A DNA stretch of 64,000 nt, taken from positions 37,703,501 through 37,767,500 of the forward strand of contig BRKX01000009.1 in the NCBI GenBank assembly GCA_026008535.1, given 5' to 3'. The position numbers and the translations under genes are program-made. Position 1 is the stretch's first letter. The number at the start of each line of letters is the position of its first letter. The notes beneath the pieces were generated by a model. The model was not told where the DNA came from, searched no databases, and saw only the letters and a list, made by a program, of their open reading frames with translations. Source of the DNA: Perilla frutescens. Taxonomy: Eukaryota; Streptophyta; Magnoliopsida; Lamiales; Lamiaceae. Below, piece by piece: positions 1-12,126 of the stretch.

Positions 1-2370
1 TACTTCTGTTTTCTGGATGGGTATTCTGGATATATGTAGATCGTGGTGGCCCAAGCCGATCAAGGCAAAATGACATTCACTTGCCCCTTTGGCACATTTT
101 CCTACAGAAGGATGCCTTTTGGCCTTTGCAACGCTCCAGGCACAATCCAACGGTGCATGATGAGTATATTTTCTGATATGCTTGAGACTTGTATTGAGAT
201 CTTTATGGATGACTTCATGGTTTATGGAGATAGCTTTGATCAATGCCTTGATCATTTGAGCAAAGTACTGAGCCGCTGTGTGGAAAAAGACTTGGTGTTG
301 AATTATGAGAAGTGTCACTTTATGGTAAGAGAAGGAATCGTGCTGGGACATGTAGTATCCGAGCGAGGAATTGAGGTGGACAGGGCAAAAGTGGAGGTCA
401 TTGCCAAATTGCCCTATCCCATCAATGTTAAGCAGATTCGGGCATTTCTAGGCCATGCGGGTTTCTATCGTCAATTCATTAAGGACTTCGCAAAGATTGC
501 TCAACCACTCACAAACCTACTACAATTGGAGGTAAAATTTAACTTTGATGATGACTGCAAGAAAGCTTTTCATACATTGCAGAATATGTTAGTGTCTTCC
601 CCCATTATCCAACCTCCGGATTGGGGAATGCCATTTGAGGTGATGTGTGATGCCAGTGGATTTGCCGTGGGAGCAGTTTTGGGCCAGAAAAGAGGCAAAG
701 AGAGCTATGTTATCTATTATGCCTCCAAGACATTAAATGCCACGCAACGCAACTATACCACCACGGAGAAGGAGCTGTTAGCAGTAGTGTTCGCTTTTGA
801 GAAGTTCCGTTCATATCTGCTGGGGGCACAAGTGATTGTTTACACGGATCACACAGCTCTGAAGTGCCTACTGTCTAAGAAGGAGTCAAAGCCGAGACTT
901 ATAAGGTGGATATTGCTCTTACAAGAGTTTGATGTGCAGATCAAAGACAAGACTGGGGCAGAAAACCTAGTTGCAGACCATCTCAACCGTCTGATGGTTG
1001 AGAGCAAAGAGGAAATCACTGAGAATTTTCCAGATGAGCACCTGTATGAGGTTGTGGGCAAAACAGTAAGGGAGCTATGGTTTTCCGACATAGTGAACTA
1101 CCTAGTCGCAAGGCAGTTTCCAGTTGGTTTGAGTGACTATCAAAAGAATAAGATGAAGCGTGAGTGCAAGTTCTATATCTGGGAAGCACCAGCTCTTTGG
1201 AAAATTGGAACTGATCAAGTCATAAGAAGGTGCGTCAGTGATGATGAGGTCCTAGACATCTTGAAGTTCTGCCATAACAATGCATGTGGAGGTCATTTTG
1301 GCCCACGAAGAACAGCAATGAAGGTATTAGATGGAGGATTTAATTGGCCTACATTATTCAGGGATGATTATATATTTGTGAAGAAGTTCAAGAATTGTCA
1401 GATGACTGGGAATATTTCTATTCGGGAGGCCATGCCACAAACACCTATCATGCCCGTGGAAGTCTTCGATATATAGGGCATAGATTTCATATGACCATTT
1501 CCCAAGTCAGGTAATAATCTCTACATTATCCTGGCTGTAGATTATGTGTCCAAGTGGGTGGAGACAAAAGCCACTCCAACGAATGATGCAAATACAGTGG
1601 TTAAGTTCCTAAGGGCAAATGTGTTCTGTCGCTTCGGAATGCCCAAAGTCCTGATCAGTGATCAAGGGACTCATTTCTGCAACTCAGTCATAAAGAAGAT
1701 GATGGCAAAGTATGGGGTCACACACAAGGTTACTACTGCATATCACCCCCAGGCAAATGGACAAGCAGAAGTCTCAAACAGGGAGATCAAAAATATTCTG
1801 GAGAAAGTTGTTGGACCAAGGCGCAAAGACTGGAGCAATCACTTGGAAGATGCTCTGTAGGCATATCGCACAGCCTACAAGACACCTATTGGGATGTCTC
1901 CTTATAGGCTGGTTTTTGGAAAGTATTGCAATTTGCCCGTGGGAATGGAGCATAAAGCATTTTCGGCAATCAAGAAGTTGAATTTCAATAATGAATGCCC
2001 TGGAATTGAGAGGAAGCTGCAGATCCAAGAATTGGAAGAATTGAGGTCCGAGGCCTATGATAATGCTGTGATGTATAAGGAAATGACCAAGAGATACCAC
2101 GATGCACTCGCAAGGGGCAAATAGTTGCTCTGTAGGCAAAAGGTACTCGTGTTTAACTCAAAGCTCAAATTGCATGCGGGCAAATTGAAGTCAAAATGGA
2201 TGGGCCCCTATCTGGTGCAACATCAACACCCAAGTGGAGAAATTGATCTGGTGAACCCAAAAGATGGGTGCGAATTTCGAGTCAATGGCCAGAGGGTGAA
2301 ACCATATTTCAAGCAAGAGAAGGAAACTTGGGCAGAAACCCAAGTGTTGAGCACCCCTGAGTACTACTGA
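1..2370 (+). pseudogene. Athila pol remnant: RT, RNase H, integrase
   Basis: One reading frame runs from base 1 to the stop before 2371, broken by stops at 37, 1474, 1492, 1858 and 2122. The reverse transcriptase part has YSGYM near the left edge, MPFGLCNAP, and an intact FMDD active site near 208-219. RNase H follows (VMCDASGFAVGA, YTDHTALK, ADHLNRL, about 640-990). Integrase begins near 1170; its zinc-binding region keeps CHNNACGGHFG, but the first cysteine of the expected C-x2-C is phenylalanine (VKKFKNCQ). The core AVDYVSKWVE, SDQGTHF and HPQANGQAE follow, with a C-terminal GPYLV segment. Several stops replace expected tryptophan or glycine codons. It is a dead polyprotein. Confidence 0.9.
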
Positions 2371-2941
2371 AGGCACAATACGGTCGAGCCAAAGACCTTA
2401 AACAAAGGCGCTGGACGGGAGGCAACCCGGTTTGTTTACTTGCTTTAATTTCAATTATGTTTGTTAGTTGTATTTTGTTTGTGAATTAACGCTGCAGGAA
2501 GGCAAAGACTGGAAACGCATCACTGTGGGCAAAGTCATGTGCAGGGCACAGCAAGGTTTAAGTGTGTGGGTGGGTACTGTAGCAGATTTGACTGATTGGA
2601 CACGGACAGCAGCTGCAGAGACGGTTGGTTTCCCCATGCAGTGTTGATGATTGTTGAAAATGGAGGCCGAGAAAAGGGGAGTGAGGGATAGATGATATAT
2701 ACAGATAATTATTTTGAATTATAAACATATCTCCCTCCCTAATTCAAAAACCCCCAAATCTCTAAAAATTAGGCACAACTGTTTCCTAAATTCTCGGCCA
2801 CGATCTCTCTGCACAAACCCACCACCCTCACAACACCCCACGTCTCCAGAAGCATTCAAATACCCCCCCACTCTCGATTTCTCACAAATCGAGCAAAGCA
2901 AACCCTACCTCACAAATTTCCCAAACCCTTGTCAAGAAAAA
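2371..2941 (+). other. Spacer between Athila pol and env-like ORF
   Basis: There is no coding signal. The segment contains GGGAGGCAACCCGG near 2418, resembling a conserved non-coding motif downstream of Athila pol, and a first copy of AAGTGTGTGGG at 2560. This region usually holds the splice acceptor for the downstream ORF, but no single site stands out. Confidence 0.6.
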
Positions 2942-5068
2942 ATGGTGAATGCAAAGAAGACCGGAGAAACTTCCAAGTGAGGCACACGTCGCAGTGCTCG
3001 CAACGCCGGTGACTCATCGCAAGAAACGACGCAGACCACCCAGTCGACCCAGCCCAAGGAGCTGAAATAAAGCTCTGAACCCGTTCTAAACCCCTCACCG
3101 ATCCAGACCATTCTACCACAATACCCACCGCTCCCACCACCGCAAGCAGAGAAAAAAAAACGAGCACCGCCGAAGGCTAAGGGCGGTGCGTCGAAGAGGA
3201 AGAAGGTTGAGGCTGATAAGGGCAAACCTCAGAGCCCACCACAAGCTGGGCAAAACCCTGACCCAACGCCCACACCTGAGAAACCACCAACGCCTGAGAA
3301 GCCACCTACACCCCAACCCAGTGAAGAATCAGGCGAGTCTGAGCCTGAGAAAGAACCAGAGAAGGACGGGGAAGACGATGGTGGACCAGAGAAAGAAGAT
3401 GAGGTGGAGGAAGAAAAACAAAACGGCAGTGGTGATGAAGAAGAAGGTGATGATGAAGCTGAAAGTGAGAGTATGGAAGAAGATGACAAGGAGGAGGAGA
3501 AACTAGAGCAAGATCAGCAAGAGGAGAAGGAGAAAGAACCAGAACCGGAAAAAGAGAAAGAGGAATCGTGGGAGGACGACAAAGTGACCTCAGAGGGATC
3601 TACCTCTGAGAATGTCCACAGCCAGTCTGAGCAACCGAAACAGGCACAACCCGATCCACCCGTAGAGAAGAAGAAGTCGAAGAAGGCAAAACAACAGGAG
3701 GTCTTGAAGGAGGCACATAGAGAACCAAGTCAAAGTAAGGGTCCCGATGTGCCCGAAAAGTCTAAGAGCAAGCCAAAGGTAACCAAGTCAACTAGCAAAG
3801 AGTCAAGGAAGCTAGTCAGCAAGGAGTCAAAGAAACAAGAGAAGCTACCCACCAAGAGAAGGCTAGATGTGGAGCAATCCCACAATGAAGAGGAAGAGAA
3901 GTCGGTGCACAGTGAGAAAGTGGAACCGGAAATCCAAATCATCCCAGCTCCAGTTCAATCCTATGTGCCCGCAAAGATGAAAAAGGGCACAAAAAGCAGG
4001 GTGCCAATCAGAACCCTCCCCCGCCGCTTGGCGAAGGAGGAGAAGGATGATCCAAGCAGCTCGAGACAAGGAATTATCGAGAGATTGAACAAGAAGAAGC
4101 ATCTGCCCCTTTATGTTCTTCATGACAGCACGCTAAATACACTTGGAATCATGGACCAAGTGTATGAATACTTTGCCAACATCGGCTGGGAGCAAGTACT
4201 CGGCTGGAGAAACACGGTACGCCCTTCTTTAACCATTGAATTTCTTTCCTCGTATGAGTTTAAACCAATGCAGCGATTTGGTCTGGAGACACCCGGAGTT
4301 GTGAACTTCTATATAGCTGGAGAGAGCTATAGCATGTCAATCTCGGGATTGAATCTGCTGTTGGATTTCATCCAACCAAAAGATGTGCATTCGAAGTGGT
4401 ACAAAGAAGCAGCAACCAGCGTTGGCGACGACTGGAGTCGAAACATTCAGCAACGATGGGAGGAAATTGGAGGCAAAGACTTCTATCTTTTGGGCTCAAG
4501 CAAGGACAAGCACCTCTCTAACCACACCCTCCAGATTTGCCATAGATAGATGGCATTCAACCTTTATGGGCGCAAGGATGGTACAGGCCAATTCACGCAG
4601 CAGGAGGTATTCCTATTATGGAACATGGTGCACAAGCGGAAGGTCAACCTCAGCTACATTCTGGCGGTCCAACTGCAGGCTCAGACCAGCAACACCAGAG
4701 CAACTGTTGTAGCTTTGGGCATGTTCGTGGCTAGGCTGTTTGAAGGATTGAAAGGCGACGACCTCGACGACATCTTTGATGGGTACCCAGAGCTTGATGA
4801 AGCGACAGAGTATCTCGATGCCCAGAGGCTGGAGCGGATGCAGCTAGTTGGGTTCACTGAAGAGAACACCCCATACTTCCTCCCTTTTGACGAACCAACA
4901 TACTTTGACAAGAGAAAGGCCCCCAAGGCACAAGAAGGATCACCCAGGGCACAAGAAGGACCGAGCAGGGCACAGAGCAATGTAGATTCAAAGAAGCTGG
5001 AAAGAGTTGAGAAAGCCCTGCAGAGCATTTGTGTTCATCTCGAGTTAGACTACCCCTCCTCTCCTTAA
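2942..5068 (+). pseudogene. Athila env-like / ATHILA ORF protein, broken
   Basis: The frame starts at ATG 2942 (MVNAKKTGETSK) and stays open to 5068 apart from stops at 2978, 3068 and 4547, giving about 708 codons. The first half is a lysine-, glutamate- and proline-rich low-complexity region, strongly acidic around 3400-3600. The second half (about 4080-4900) is the globular part characteristic of the ATHILA family (PLYVLHDSTLNTLG, VNFYIAGESYSMSI, LLWNMVHKRKVNLSYIL). Plant Athila elements carry such an ORF after pol. It is often called env-like, but its function is not established. I see no clear signal peptide or transmembrane segment. Each stop is one substitution away from a plausible Arg or Gln codon. 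Confidence 0.8.
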
Positions 5069-6363
5069 GTCATGCTTTATCCCCAGTAGTTTAGGATTTG
5101 TTTTTATTTTTGTTTGTGTGTTTAGTGTCTATTTTTGTTTTTGTATATTTGCGTCTGTATATATAGAGTCTGTTTTGGGCATATCTAACCCACATTACTG
5201 CTTGTGCCCGTAAGGGTACTTTGCACAGCAAGTGTGTGGGAGGGATATGCCTAGGTTGTTGTGTTTGTATGTTTTGTTTTTATTTTGTGTGTGCATGTTG
5301 AGTCTATAGCATATGAGTCATAGATTGACATTGGCCATATATGGACATAAATCTATTGTTAGGCAGATGGAATTAATCAATCGCATGTGAAAGCAATACA
5401 TAACTACCCAGTGAGCTTTGAGCCTAAATTAACATTTGCGACGTCTTTCTATGTGTTTAAATTCCACCACCTCATTTGATGCTTACTTGCTTATGCCCTG
5501 TCAAACTTGATTTCATGTTCTCATGCATGCTTAGATGATTAAGGAATTTTCTTTCGTCGTTATTTGGCCATATTATTCACTGATAAATGCTTCTCATTGC
5601 TGCCATTATTTGAGCCTGCTTATTTGTTTATGACCTGCGTTCTGAAAAATCTCTCTTTAAAGAGTATCTTAAGACTGGGAATGAAACCTTTTATGCTCGT
5701 ATTGGTAGTATGTTTAAGCCAAATAGTGACAGGGTGCCAGAAATGGGCATAAAGAAAGAAAATAAATAAACAAAAAAATAAAATAAAATAAAAAGTGTTT
5801 GAATTTTTATTTTCCCAGGTTGTTATGTGGGCACAGAGCTGCCAGTGTTGATTTTACCCGAATACTATTGAAGGTAGCCAGTTCCTAAATATTTCCAACC
5901 TTGATCCGCATGCCCCATTACAACCCTCACAAAACCTTTTGATATGCATGCATGTGAATATCGTAAATTGTTTATACAGGGTGTTTGCAAGTTTGTTGAT
6001 GATAATTTGGTGGAATTGTTGAGAGTAAACACTTAACCTAAACACTCGAGAAAAAGGCGAGCTGAGTGCACACTTCAATAGTTGTACTAGCCTGTGTTTG
6101 ATTGATTCGATTTGACTGCATCATTATGTTCAACCGTTATGCCCTTTATCAACTTATGATTCATATGTTGTATTGTCTTGTTTTGAGTCATTTGAGTCTT
6201 CTGTTTGTTGTTGTTTCGAGTTAAAGTTGCATTCATACTTGAGGACACGTATAGTCCAAGTGTGTGGGTGTGATGAAGACTCAAATTCATGATTTTTTCT
6301 TTATCTTTTTACACCCTTTTTAAGTGTTTAGTATAGAGTCTAGTCTAGTTTTAGGGGTAAAAC
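5069..6363 (+). other. Athila 3' non-coding region
   Basis: No convincing ORF is present. The stretch is T-rich, has an A-rich tract near 5755-5795, and carries two more copies of AAGTGTGTGGG (5230 and 6258). It ends in TTTTAGGGGTAAAAC just before the LTR, a plausible polypurine tract. Confidence 0.6.
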
Positions 6364-7840
6364 TGATTACAGGAGGATGAGGGCACAAAACCACCACAAC
6401 AGGCACAGACAGGAGCTATTTATGCAGAGGGCACAAAGGACTAAATTGCCTGCCGAGGACCCAGTCAAAGTTGTTGTGAGAATTACGCAACGGAATCGCG
6501 GGACAGCTCCTATATGCACATGGAGGTGATGTGGCGGTCAGTTCCGAGTCTTGAGGAAGTCCAAACACGTTGGGAAGGAAGTGGGGACATCAGGAAGTTA
6601 CTGGAGGCGCTAGGGTTTGTTGCTATCCCTCCTAAAATCAAGGAAGAACATGAGCATGAACGTGAGGAAGTGGAGGAGTGCAAGAGCCCCTGCGTGGGTG
6701 AAATATGGGCTGCTTGAAGCCTTAATTCATCTTGCTATAAATACTTTTATCTGTTTTTCATATCGGGGTGACGTTTTTTACACTTCGAAGATACAATTTT
6801 CTGTTTTCATACTTAGTTTATTTGCTGGATAATCTATCTGCCTGAAGCTGGCGATTTGCCCGCATACAGATAGTTCAGTTGTTTTGTTGGCAAAACTGGG
6901 GTTGGGCCCAAAAGTTAATCCAGTTATTTCCTTTCCGAGTAAGATGTCTTTTATCATTTCTTTTACTTTCGTTTCTATGATTAGTGGCTAAGTATCCACT
7001 GTTCAAGTCAAAGTAATGGTCTAAGAGTAGAATATGTGCATGAGGTAATAGGACTTTAACGCCTTAAGGGTTCACAATCTTAACTTGTTTTTCACTTAGA
7101 CATAGGTAAAGGGTGGTTGGAGATGAAAGCGCGCATTTCTGATTAACTGGTACTAGTGTTAGTTACGTGGGAGTGTATAGGTGACCCATGCCTCGATACC
7201 CGCATAGTAACAAGTCCGGGGGTGACAGCCTTGGTAGTTGAGATTGAGTAGTATATGCAGGCACAAGACCGTGTCAAACTACTAGAATCGGGTCGCTTTT
7301 GCCCTCAAAGCCGCTATACTTGCAAAACCTTTGTGTGATTCTCTCCTTAGGTTCCTGTATAGTTAGGTCCCTAGGTGCCGATCGTATCATCTAGACGATA
7401 TAATGTAAGAATTGATTGGGGAGTGGCCGATCGTATCCATTTCCTATAACCGGTTAACCCTCAAAGTGACAATTACCCATATTTGGCCATAGGGATTCGG
7501 TTTTTGACCTTTCTGCTAGTGTGGGCACAACGGGTAGTAATGGTAATTAAATATGTTTTGCTCGGGATTGCACATACCTACTGAATGACTAGACGCTTTA
7601 ACTTGAACACTTTTATTACTGATATTTTCTCTTGTGATTTCCTTTTCAGCATTTAGTTAGTTTAAGTTTATTAGCAAGGTTTTTAGAGTGACACTGATGA
7701 CCCAAACTAAAACTAAGAAAAGACAGAAGGTTATGAACACTCTTTGTGGGATCGACATCCGTCTTCATTAGCTATACTAGTCGTTGAGGGCAGATTAAGC
7801 ATTTGTGGACTATTTGCCCGCAAGTGTATTTTGCACACCA
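6364..7840 (+). repeat. 3' LTR of the Athila element
   Basis: The proposed LTR begins TGATTACAGG after a purine-rich tract and ends GCACACCA at 7840. A TATAAATA box lies at 6736-6743. Near the 3' end TTGTGGGATCGAC and CCCGCAAGTGTATTTTGCAC resemble U5 ends of Athila LTRs. No primer-binding site follows, as expected for a 3' LTR. The left boundary is less certain than the right one. Confidence 0.65.
6736..6743 (+). promoter_or_regulatory. TATA box in Athila 3' LTR
   Basis: TATAAATA lies in a GC-poor context about 370 bases into the proposed LTR, where the U3 promoter is expected. In a 3' LTR it would read outward to the right. Confidence 0.5.
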
Positions 7841-9156
7841 AAACGACGGTGTGCCACTTGGTTTTGCTAGCTAAGTTCAAAAGAGGGTTAAGGTTAAGAA
7901 AGGAAGGTTAAGGTTAAGTAAGGAAGGTTAAGGTTAAGTAAAGAGGAATTCAAGAAAGGTTATAGTTCAGTTGTAAGCAGGTTATCAAGCTCAAAGAACA
8001 GTTTATTTGCATTATCATGTCGTGACCTTCGAGTCACCGAGTTGAACATTTTAAAGTAAAGTGAGTCACTGCTGGGTGATCCCCTCGCATACTCAGGATG
8101 ATACTTGAGGTAACCCCTCTCTTATCCTAAAGCAGGCCTAAGGGTGCAGTAGACAATAGGTTTGAGCCAAGGAAGGCGCCAGAAAAGTAAGAAAAAGGTT
8201 TTGCGGATATGGAGAGGGCTTTTGCGTTTTGCTCTCCATATGTCGTCAGTTTATGATTGGATATTTCTAAAGTTTATCAAGAGTTTTCTCATAAAACCCG
8301 ACTGAGTACATTAGTGCTCACACCCTCTTTTTCAAATGTTTTCAGGTTGAGATGCTGAGGCCGGTGATGTGCTGCTGGTGGGGTTGTCTGAGGCTTCCAA
8401 GTTTGTTACTCTATATGGTTACATATTTTCTTCCGCTATGTTTCTGCTAAGTACTCTGATGTTAGTATTTAGTCTCGATATGTGTAACTTGATTCTTGAT
8501 AGTATCATGTTTTAAATGCTATGGTTCCTCAATATCAATAAAGTCCTAAAGTCTTTGAAGCATGTTCTTTTGGCATATTAGTATTCCTTTATTGATTCCA
8601 AGATATTTGAAAAGTCTTACTGTTGAACATATTGGTATCTGTTCTTTTTCAGTTGACTTGTGAATAAGTTTTGCATGCTTGTTGTTGTTGTTCGCCTATG
8701 AAGAGGCTTTTCTTTTCAAGCATGATTCTGCTCATCTCTAGTTAGTCTTAAGTTGTATTTCTTGCTTTCGTCCTATGGATTGGACAATATGATTTACTTG
8801 ACTCCGACCTGTTAATGGGTCTTAGTTGCTGTGACCTATGATGAGGTCTTGTTTATTTAAAGAGTCTAGTCCCTATCTATTTATCATTGGATTCTGTTTA
8901 AATTTTGGTTGGCCTAAGATATGGCGTTCCTTTGACTCGATTGAATCCTTTGACCCCTTTGACCCTTATTAATTCATTAAAAACAATAGTTCTTCCAAGT
9001 CATAAAGTTATGTTGCCTATGTTCTTGAGGCGCTAACATAGTTTAATTCTAAAAACACCCCCTTGATTTCTGATTAATCTACCTATTTTCTTCGGCTTTT
9101 ACGCCTAACACCCCGTCTCCATTAAAAATGACCGCCTAAGGGACCGAGCTGTTACA
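7841..9156 (+). repeat. Remnant of a Tekay-like chromovirus LTR (3' part)
   Basis: Segments align by eye with the intact chromovirus LTR at 18904-21192. Examples are the CTGAGTACATTAGTGCTCAC region near 8302 followed by TTTTCAGG at 8341, hairpin-bearing units at 8694-8848, the GTTATGTTGCC...GCTAACA block near 9008, and a terminal GAGCTGTTACA at 9156. The LTR's 5' half is absent. The piece begins where the Athila LTR stops, so Athila probably inserted into it. No open internal region follows. Confidence 0.6.
7886..7945 (+). repeat. 20-bp tandem repeat, three copies
   Basis: Three consecutive units of the form GGTTAAGGTTAAGWAAGGAA begin at 7886, 7906 and 7926; the third is degenerate at its end. 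It is not the plant telomere repeat. Confidence 0.85.
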
Positions 9157-9257
9157 TATATAAAGATTGGTTGATTAATTATTTGGCAATTTAGCTAGTC
9201 ATTTTTCGTTTAAACATGCAAAAGGTATGTTTTTTACTAATTATCGCTAATTATGTT

Positions 9258-9475
9258 CACTACAAGAAACGCGCTCATACACCACGGTTTTTAACCATGG
9301 TGTATGCCAATCTAAAACCGTGGTGCAAAAAGGCTTCGTGATTGAGCACGCTCAAAGACCATGGTTTTTAACCGTGGTGAATTTACTACAGTTTTGGTAA
9401 AACTGTGGTAAAATTACCACGGTTTTGGTAAAACCATGGTCAAATAACCACGGTTCTAGGCAAAACCGTTACTTA
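9258..9475 (+). repeat. CACTA terminus and subterminal repeat array
   Basis: At least seven copies of ACCACGGTTTT or its complement occur in both orientations, with small variants such as ACCATGGTTTT. This is the normal architecture of a CACTA end. Confidence 0.8.
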
Positions 9476-9856
9476 ATAATCTAGTTGTATAATCACAACC
9501 ATCCAAAAGACAAAAATTTATCTAAAAACATTTTATATTAAATCAACATCCAAAGTACATAGTCAATCAAAATATGTAAAATTCAATATTACAAAGATTC
9601 GATTACTTGTTTAAAACTACTCAATAATAAGTCCAAAGTTCTATTACATAAATCTTACTAATTTCAATAGGTAGCACCGATGACGTTAGAGATCGAGATA
9701 AAAGAGCCAGGTAGTGCTCATAACAACCTGCCACATGCTATAAAAAATTAATTAATTCCAAATATTGAAAATAGTAACACATTACTTACAACATGTGTAA
9801 CCTGAAATATCTTGAAGTAATAAGAATAAAATCAAATTTATTACCAATGTTCTTAC

Positions 9857-9952
9857 GGAAATTGAACCATTTTGTTGAAGCTCTTCAATGATTTCTTTCA
9901 TGAATCGCAATACATAAAATCCACATTGCTTAGAATCAGGTTGTCGAGGAGC
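9857..9952 (-). pseudogene. Ulp1-type cysteine protease exon (CACTA-borne)
   Basis: The - strand reads 32 codons including DSKQCGFYVLRFMKEI, the region around the catalytic cysteine of Ulp1/SENP-like peptidases. A good acceptor (TAACACAG) precedes it and a donor (GTAAGA) follows, both at phase 0, so it looks like a single intact exon. CACTA elements of plants often carry such a protease. The exons for the catalytic His and Asp are not recognisable nearby, so the gene is incomplete. Its target, if any, is unknown. Confidence 0.65.
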
Positions 9953-10477
9953 CTGTGTTAAAATATTAAATATTAGAACGTAAGAGTTGTATAGTAGCAA
10001 ATATGAAATGAATACATATATGTACCTTTACAATTTCCCAATTTGCTTGTTTTTTAACCTTTTTCCCCAAACAATAAAATATAAACAAAATGTTAGCATA
10101 CATAAAAAAATATAAACAAAAGGTTATAGCTATTTTGGCTATATCCAGCTATTAGCATACATAAAAATAATGGTGGGAACCCAACATCTATTAATTTCAA
10201 TGTCTAAGCAAACAGGAAGCATCAACAGAATGCAAATTAACAATTTCAGATACTCACAAGTCTGTAAAAAGATAACAACACTGACCTTGATAGACAATAT
10301 GCAAAGTCCAACACAGTTGACAAAGATTTGATAAAATTTAAGAGCCTCTGTTTAACAAGCTGACCAGCTTCTGTTGGAATAGCTATTGGATCCAATGCTC
10401 TGTAAACACTAATTCTCTTTCAGTAATTTATGAGATCTAATTTTCTATATTTTGTGAAAAGAAAGGAACAAAACAAT

Positions 10478-10519
10478 GAAGAAGAAGAAGAAGAAGAAGA
10501 AGAAGAAGAAGAAGAAGAA
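10478..10519 (+). repeat. (GAA)n microsatellite
   Basis: About 14 GAA triplets run in a row. The leucine-rich ORF on the opposite strand is an artefact of this repeat. Confidence 0.95.
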
Positions 10520-12126
10520 CACAATACATGAGAGAGTATGTTTCTACAGTTCTGCTAAGTATCACAGCAGGCCCAGGTCCCCATACAACAAAGATAATGA
10601 TACCAACATCTGAAGCCAATTTAATCACAAGAGAACTTCCTTGCAAACGATTAATTGATCTGCAAGATAAACTTTTGACTTGAGAAAATTGACCAAGAAA
10701 ATATTTAGAGATGTTCAGCTAAAAATTATATGATACCAAAATCTTATGGAGTCACACACACTTTACCTTCAGATCAATATTTAATGTGCATAGCCAACCT
10801 ACTGACAAAACTCCTCTCATTATTATAAACAAAATATGCATCAGAAGCCTGCATATAAGGTATTTAACCACTACTCTGTTTGTTTTATATAATATATAAA
10901 TATATATATATATATACAATCTACACCAGCAATCATGATGAGTGGTTAAGCTATTGAACCTTTATTTCATGAGCAGCGATTAAAATCAGCTAGATATACA
11001 CTGGCTACCAACTCAAAAGTTTCTTGAAATATGCATAATCAACATTTTTCTAGCTAGGAATATTCCAAACCAAAAAAGACACTTAAAAGGAGAAATTACC
11101 TTGCTAAAGTCAAGGATGCATTCTAGACTTTACAATCAACACTTACAACTAACTGCAGTATTATTAAGAACTAACATCAATTTAGTGGAAGATGTTTGGT
11201 AGAGTATGCATAAAAAATGAGATAATTCTAACTATTGTGATTAGTGATTCAAACAGAAAGGATATAGGATTAGATCCTTCTATAATTGGAAGTGCTTCGA
11301 AGACGAGTATTTGGAATTTATTCTTTAAATCTATCTTGTCACTGGCCTCCTGCTATGGCATGTTGAGGAACATGGAGATTTAACTATAATGCCAACACCT
11401 ATTTTGCCAACACCTATTTATTCTTTCTACCTAACTGCCAAGATTTTAAGATCCCATTATCCATTAAGAAACCGGTCCAGCTGTGGACCAGCTAAAGTGA
11501 ACCAGTTTTCTCAATCAACAAAACCATATACAGATAATAGTCTAGGCATTTCACTAATCAATATTTTTGAGCAAGAAAATGACAGGATTGTAAAAAGCAC
11601 CTCTTTAAATTATGAAATTATGAAATTAACAAAAGTGACTGTAAGAAGCAATGCAATTTATGTCTAGTTCTACAAACAACACCGATTATTATCCCTCCCA
11701 AAACGGCACATCACAAACACAAGAACCTCCTTCTGCAAATTTCATCCTAATATTTACGAAAATAAGGAGTACATAAATTATCTTGACCCTTAAATTACTA
11801 CTCAATGAGCATGAAATTCAACAAAAAAACTCAAAATCCCTCTAATTCCAGAAATACATAACAAAACACATAAATGCAATTGCATATTTAAAGATAAGAA
11901 AAATCAAACATTACTCACCAAAAATTGGGGATTCATCCGAGCTGATTTCTCAAAGGCGCAACGAGGAGAAAACGATCTAAGGGTAGGTTGGCTTCCTGAA
12001 TTTTGACCTAACAGTAAGTTGTCGACGACAGCTACTTGCCAGTGCTATCCTCTTCTCTTCAAACAAAAACCACAACACTCATCGGGATGGAAAGATGACG
12101 ATGAGGTGAATTTAGGGTGAAGGAGA

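Larger units (their letters stand above)
1..7840 (+). mobile_element. Athila-type Ty3/gypsy retrotransposon, 3' part, decayed
   Basis: The order along the + strand is reverse transcriptase, RNase H, integrase, a long spacer, an acidic env-like ORF of the ATHILA family, a second spacer and a 3' LTR. That order is typical of plant Athila elements. The gag, protease and 5' LTR lie left of the window. Both ORFs carry several in-frame stops but no obvious frameshift, so the copy is inactive yet still alignable. The right edge is set by a TG...CA LTR ending in CACACCA at 7840. The target-site duplication cannot be tested because the left end is missing. Confidence 0.85.
9258..12126. mobile_element. 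CACTA (En/Spm) transposon remnant
   Basis: The left end CACTACAAGAAAC at 9258 is the canonical CACTA terminus. It is followed to about 9470 by inverted and direct subterminal repeats built on ACCACGGTTTT and AAAACCGTGGT, the expected transposase-binding array. One Ulp1-type protease exon lies on the - strand at 9857-9952. The opposite terminus is not visible. The right boundary given is where a copia-like LTR begins, so the element is probably truncated. The rest is AT-rich with no transposase domain. Confidence 0.75.

Noticed and set aside
7886..7945. GGTTAAGGTTAAG repeats as possible interstitial telomere DNA
   Set aside because: The plant telomere unit is TTTAGGG. This is a 20-bp local tandem repeat of different sequence.
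10437..10646. Leucine-rich 69-codon ORF as a membrane peptide
   Set aside because: The leucine run is the reverse strand of a (GAA)n microsatellite.
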